A DNA stretch of 14,722 nucleotides from Deferribacteres bacterium. Lineage in GTDB: Bacteria; Nitrospirota; Thermodesulfovibrionia; UBA6902. The notes under the pieces are model-generated. The model was not told where the DNA came from and ran no database searches. It worked only from the letters and a program-made list of their open reading frames with translations. Both the position numbers and the translations under genes were made by a program. Shown piece after piece: positions 13,230-14,722 of the stretch (its first letter is position 1; each line of letters opens with the position of its first letter). The stretch lies in the NCBI GenBank assembly GCA_013152795.1, contig JAADFS010000313.1:1-14722 (forward strand). Reading direction: 5' to 3'.

Positions 13230-14369
13230 ATGAGACAAAAGACTCTGGCATACATGTTCATACTGCTCTTAGGCGCCGTATATATTTTCTTAAATGTTAA
13301 GACGGCTGCTGCATACGACCTGAGCCTTCAGACCGGTTTTCAGCTTGACTGGTGGAAAGACGACAAGGACAGCAAGGCCGTGCAGGCGCATATCCCCGTT
13401 AAAATCGAGGCCCGGCAGGGCGATTATTCATTAAGCCTGCTGGCCGGTTATGCCAGCACACATGTCGAGCCGTCCCATGGGGAAAACCGGACGTTGTCGC
13501 ATCTCCTCGACACAAAGGTCAACTTTTCCTATGCGATAACGGACAGGATGCCTGTGGACATGCTCATAGGGCTGGATCTTAATCTGCCGACAGGCAAGAC
13601 CGATTTCGTGCAGGAGGAACTGGCCCTGATTATGGACCCTGACCTTATATCCATCAACACATTCGGTGAGGGGTTCAATGTCAACCCGACCGTGTCCGTG
13701 GTCAGGGACTGGGGCGTATGGACAGCAGGCCTGGGTGTCGGTTACCTCTGGCGGGGAGAGTATGATTTCAGCAGAAACGTGCAGGATTACGACCCGGGCG
13801 ATGTCGTCAATGCAACGGTCGAGGTCCGGTACTATTTCTCACCGGCATGGAACAGCCGTTTCTTCGGCGCTTACGCGTGGTACGGCAAAGACACGGTGGA
13901 AGGGGAAGACTTCGCCCAGCCCGGGAGGCATTATCTCTTTGGGGCCGGTCTCTATTATGACCGGACAAGATGGAATGCAGGCCTTACAGTCAAGACTGTC
14001 CTGAGGGACAAGAGCAAATTCCAGGAAACGAGCGGCGGCCTCTTCACAGAAGACAGCAACGGCCACGGCCGGGAGTTCGCAGGCGATCTGGCATATCTTT
14101 TAAACGACAAGACCGCGCTGAATGCCTCCCTCAGGGGGCTGTACATCACGGACAACGACTATCCCGAGGGTTCATCACGCTTTGTAGGTGCCAGGGGGAA
14201 GGCGGAGCTCGGCCTCGGTGTCAGCAGGAGGATATGCCGCAATCTCCGGTATGAAGTGAATGTCAAAGGGTTTGTCATGCACGATGAAGAGACCAACTTC
14301 CCCGAGACCCGCGATGCACGCGACTTTACCGGGCTTTCAACAGTAATGAAACTCACCACGAGCTTCTGA
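13230..14369 (+). CDS. Predicted outer-membrane beta-barrel protein
   Basis: A 379-residue protein with an N-terminal signal peptide (LAYMFILLLGAVYIFL then VKTAAAYDL, probable cleavage after the AAA). It then consists of alternating amphipathic strands rich in Tyr, Trp, Gly and Asp with polar turns: YSLSLLAGYAS, VDMLIGLDLNLPTGKTD, WTAGLGVGYLWRGEYDF, VEVRYYFSPAWNSRFFGAYA, LFGAGLYYDRTRWNAGLTV. The chain ends STVMKLTTSF with a terminal Phe, the usual BamA recognition signature of outer-membrane barrels. Strand count suggests roughly 14-18 strands, but this is a visual estimate. ATG 13230 is chosen because AGGGAAGGA (about 13216-13223) precedes it; the frame is open upstream into the lipoprotein gene. 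Last gene of the envelope cassette, so it may be the channel or anchor for the beta-helix lipoprotein. It resembles generic transporter/DUF-type barrels; a specific family was not recognised. Confidence 0.75.
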   Translation: MRQKTLAYMFILLLGAVYIFLNVKTAAAYDLSLQTGFQLDWWKDDKDSKAVQAHIPVKIEARQGDYSLSLLAGYASTHVEPSHGENRTLSHLLDTKVNFSYAITDRMPVDMLIGLDLNLPTGKTDFVQEELALIMDPDLISINTFGEGFNVNPTVSVVRDWGVWTAGLGVGYLWRGEYDFSRNVQDYDPGDVVNATVEVRYYFSPAWNSRFFGAYAWYGKDTVEGEDFAQPGRHYLFGAGLYYDRTRWNAGLTVKTVLRDKSKFQETSGGLFTEDSNGHGREFAGDLAYLLNDKTALNASLRGLYITDNDYPEGSSRFVGARGKAELGLGVSRRICRNLRYEVNVKGFVMHDEETNFPETRDARDFTGLSTVMKLTTSF

Positions 14370-14402
14370 GAGAAGTTCCGGCCCCTCCCAAAACTCTCCA
14401 TT

Positions 14403-14448
14403 AATCTTAACCTTACGGTTGCATAAACAGGCAGAATCAAGAGGCCGG
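14403..14448 (+). repeat. Dispersed intergenic element, copy D
   Basis: AATCTTAA, six bases, then GGTTGCATAAACAGGCAGA, ending GAGGCCGG. It is closest to copy B near 4021-4060. The GGCAG hairpin arm is not preserved here. On the minus strand TATGCAACCGTAAGGTTAA resembles TATGCCTCTGTAAGGTAAA at about 243-262 near copy A, hinting that the element has inverted ends. Confidence 0.45.
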
Positions 14449-14476
14449 TCGCCCTGTAGCTATTAAGAGACTGAAT

Positions 14477-14489
14477 TATGTTAAAATAG
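14477..14489 (+). promoter_or_regulatory. Extended -10 promoter of leuS
   Basis: TATGTTAAAATAG, identical to 5168-5180, with TGtTAAAAT at 14479-14487. The predicted start is near 14494, giving a short leader that includes GGAGG (14505-14509) 7 nt before the ATG. Confidence 0.55.
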
Positions 14490-14516
14490 CAATTTCAGAT
14501 AACCGGAGGCATTACC

Positions 14517-14722
14517 ATGGAAGAGAAATACAATGCACAGGAAATAGAGAAGAAGTGGCAGAAATACTGGGATGAGGAAAGGCTGTTTGCGGTCAGGGAA
14601 GACCCCTCTCTCCCGAAATTCTACTGCCTCGAGATGTTCCCGTACCCCTCGGGCAAGATACACATGGGGCATGTGAGAAACTATGTAATAGGCGATGTGA
14701 TCACGAGATACAAGAGGATGAA
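14517..14722 (+). CDS. leuS: Leucyl-tRNA synthetase, N-terminal part (3' truncated by window)
   Basis: The first 68 residues of leucyl-tRNA synthetase, the cytoplasmic class I enzyme that charges tRNA-Leu. NAQEIEKKWQKYWDEERLF is the typical N-terminal helix, and FYCLEMFPYPSGKIHMGHVR carries the class I 'HIGH' signature in the form HMGH together with the LeuRS-specific PYPSG. VRNYVIGDVITRYKRM continues into the Rossmann fold. GGAGG at 14505-14509 sets ATG 14517. It has its own extended -10 promoter, so it is probably transcribed independently of the envelope cassette; about 147 nt of spacer with a dispersed repeat separate them. The editing domain and KMSKS loop lie beyond the window. Confidence 0.95.
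   Translation, partial: MEEKYNAQEIEKKWQKYWDEERLFAVREDPSLPKFYCLEMFPYPSGKIHMGHVRNYVIGDVITRYKRM

Noticed and set aside
1..14722. CRISPR arrays, tRNA or rRNA genes, insertion sequences
   Set aside because: The repeats found are degenerate 7-mers or single dispersed copies without regular spacers. No cloverleaf, rRNA core or transposase sequence was seen.

Overview
The window reads as an ordinary stretch of chromosome from a Gram-negative bacterium. It encodes a signal-peptide lipoprotein and an outer-membrane beta-barrel, uses sigma70-like promoters and AGGAGG-type ribosome binding sites, and has moderately GC-rich genes separated by AT-rich or repeat-filled spacers. The gene styles and intergenic repeats recall Nitrospirota (Thermodesulfovibrionia-like) or Desulfobacterota genomes. 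That placement is inference from general resemblance and is weak.

Region by region. (1) 1-131: the last codons of a nitroreductase-family gene. (2) 397-1566: an AAA_14/DUF4143 ATPase behind an apparently leaderless promoter that carries a perfect 10-bp dyad. (3) 1682-1966: a small GYD-domain protein. (4) Converging on it from the minus strand (3981 down to about 1977): a two-gene unit of a ParB-N-domain protein followed 6 nt later by a spore-photoproduct-lyase-like radical SAM protein. The radical SAM gene carries a 7-bp tandem duplication near its 3' end that shifts it out of frame. (5) 4246-4992: RlmB-type 23S rRNA 2'-O-methyltransferase. (6) 5228-5686: a small membrane protein with YdjM-like histidine/aspartate motifs. 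(7) 5792-10733: a tight run of trpD, an AddA/RecB-like helicase-nuclease and rsmA. (8) 11021-14369: a three-gene cell-envelope cassette made of a CsgG/FlgO-like periplasmic protein with a TPR segment, a parallel beta-helix lipoprotein and an outer-membrane beta-barrel, behind a strong promoter and a GC-rich, potentially structured leader. (9) From 14517: the start of leuS.

The spacers carry two recurring sequence families. One is a TTGCATAAA..GGCAG element at four sites. The other is a degenerate heptanucleotide repeat (GTTCTGA / GGGTGCA types) at four sites. A third item is a C/G-run hairpin that could form a G-quadruplex on the plus strand. Two genes share an identical 13-nt extended -10 promoter core.

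The best candidates for undescribed biology are the ParB-like/SPL-like pair, in which the radical SAM protein keeps the cluster cysteines but lacks the hydrogen-donor cysteine of genuine photoproduct lyase, and the three-gene envelope cassette. No tRNA, rRNA, CRISPR array or insertion sequence was seen.
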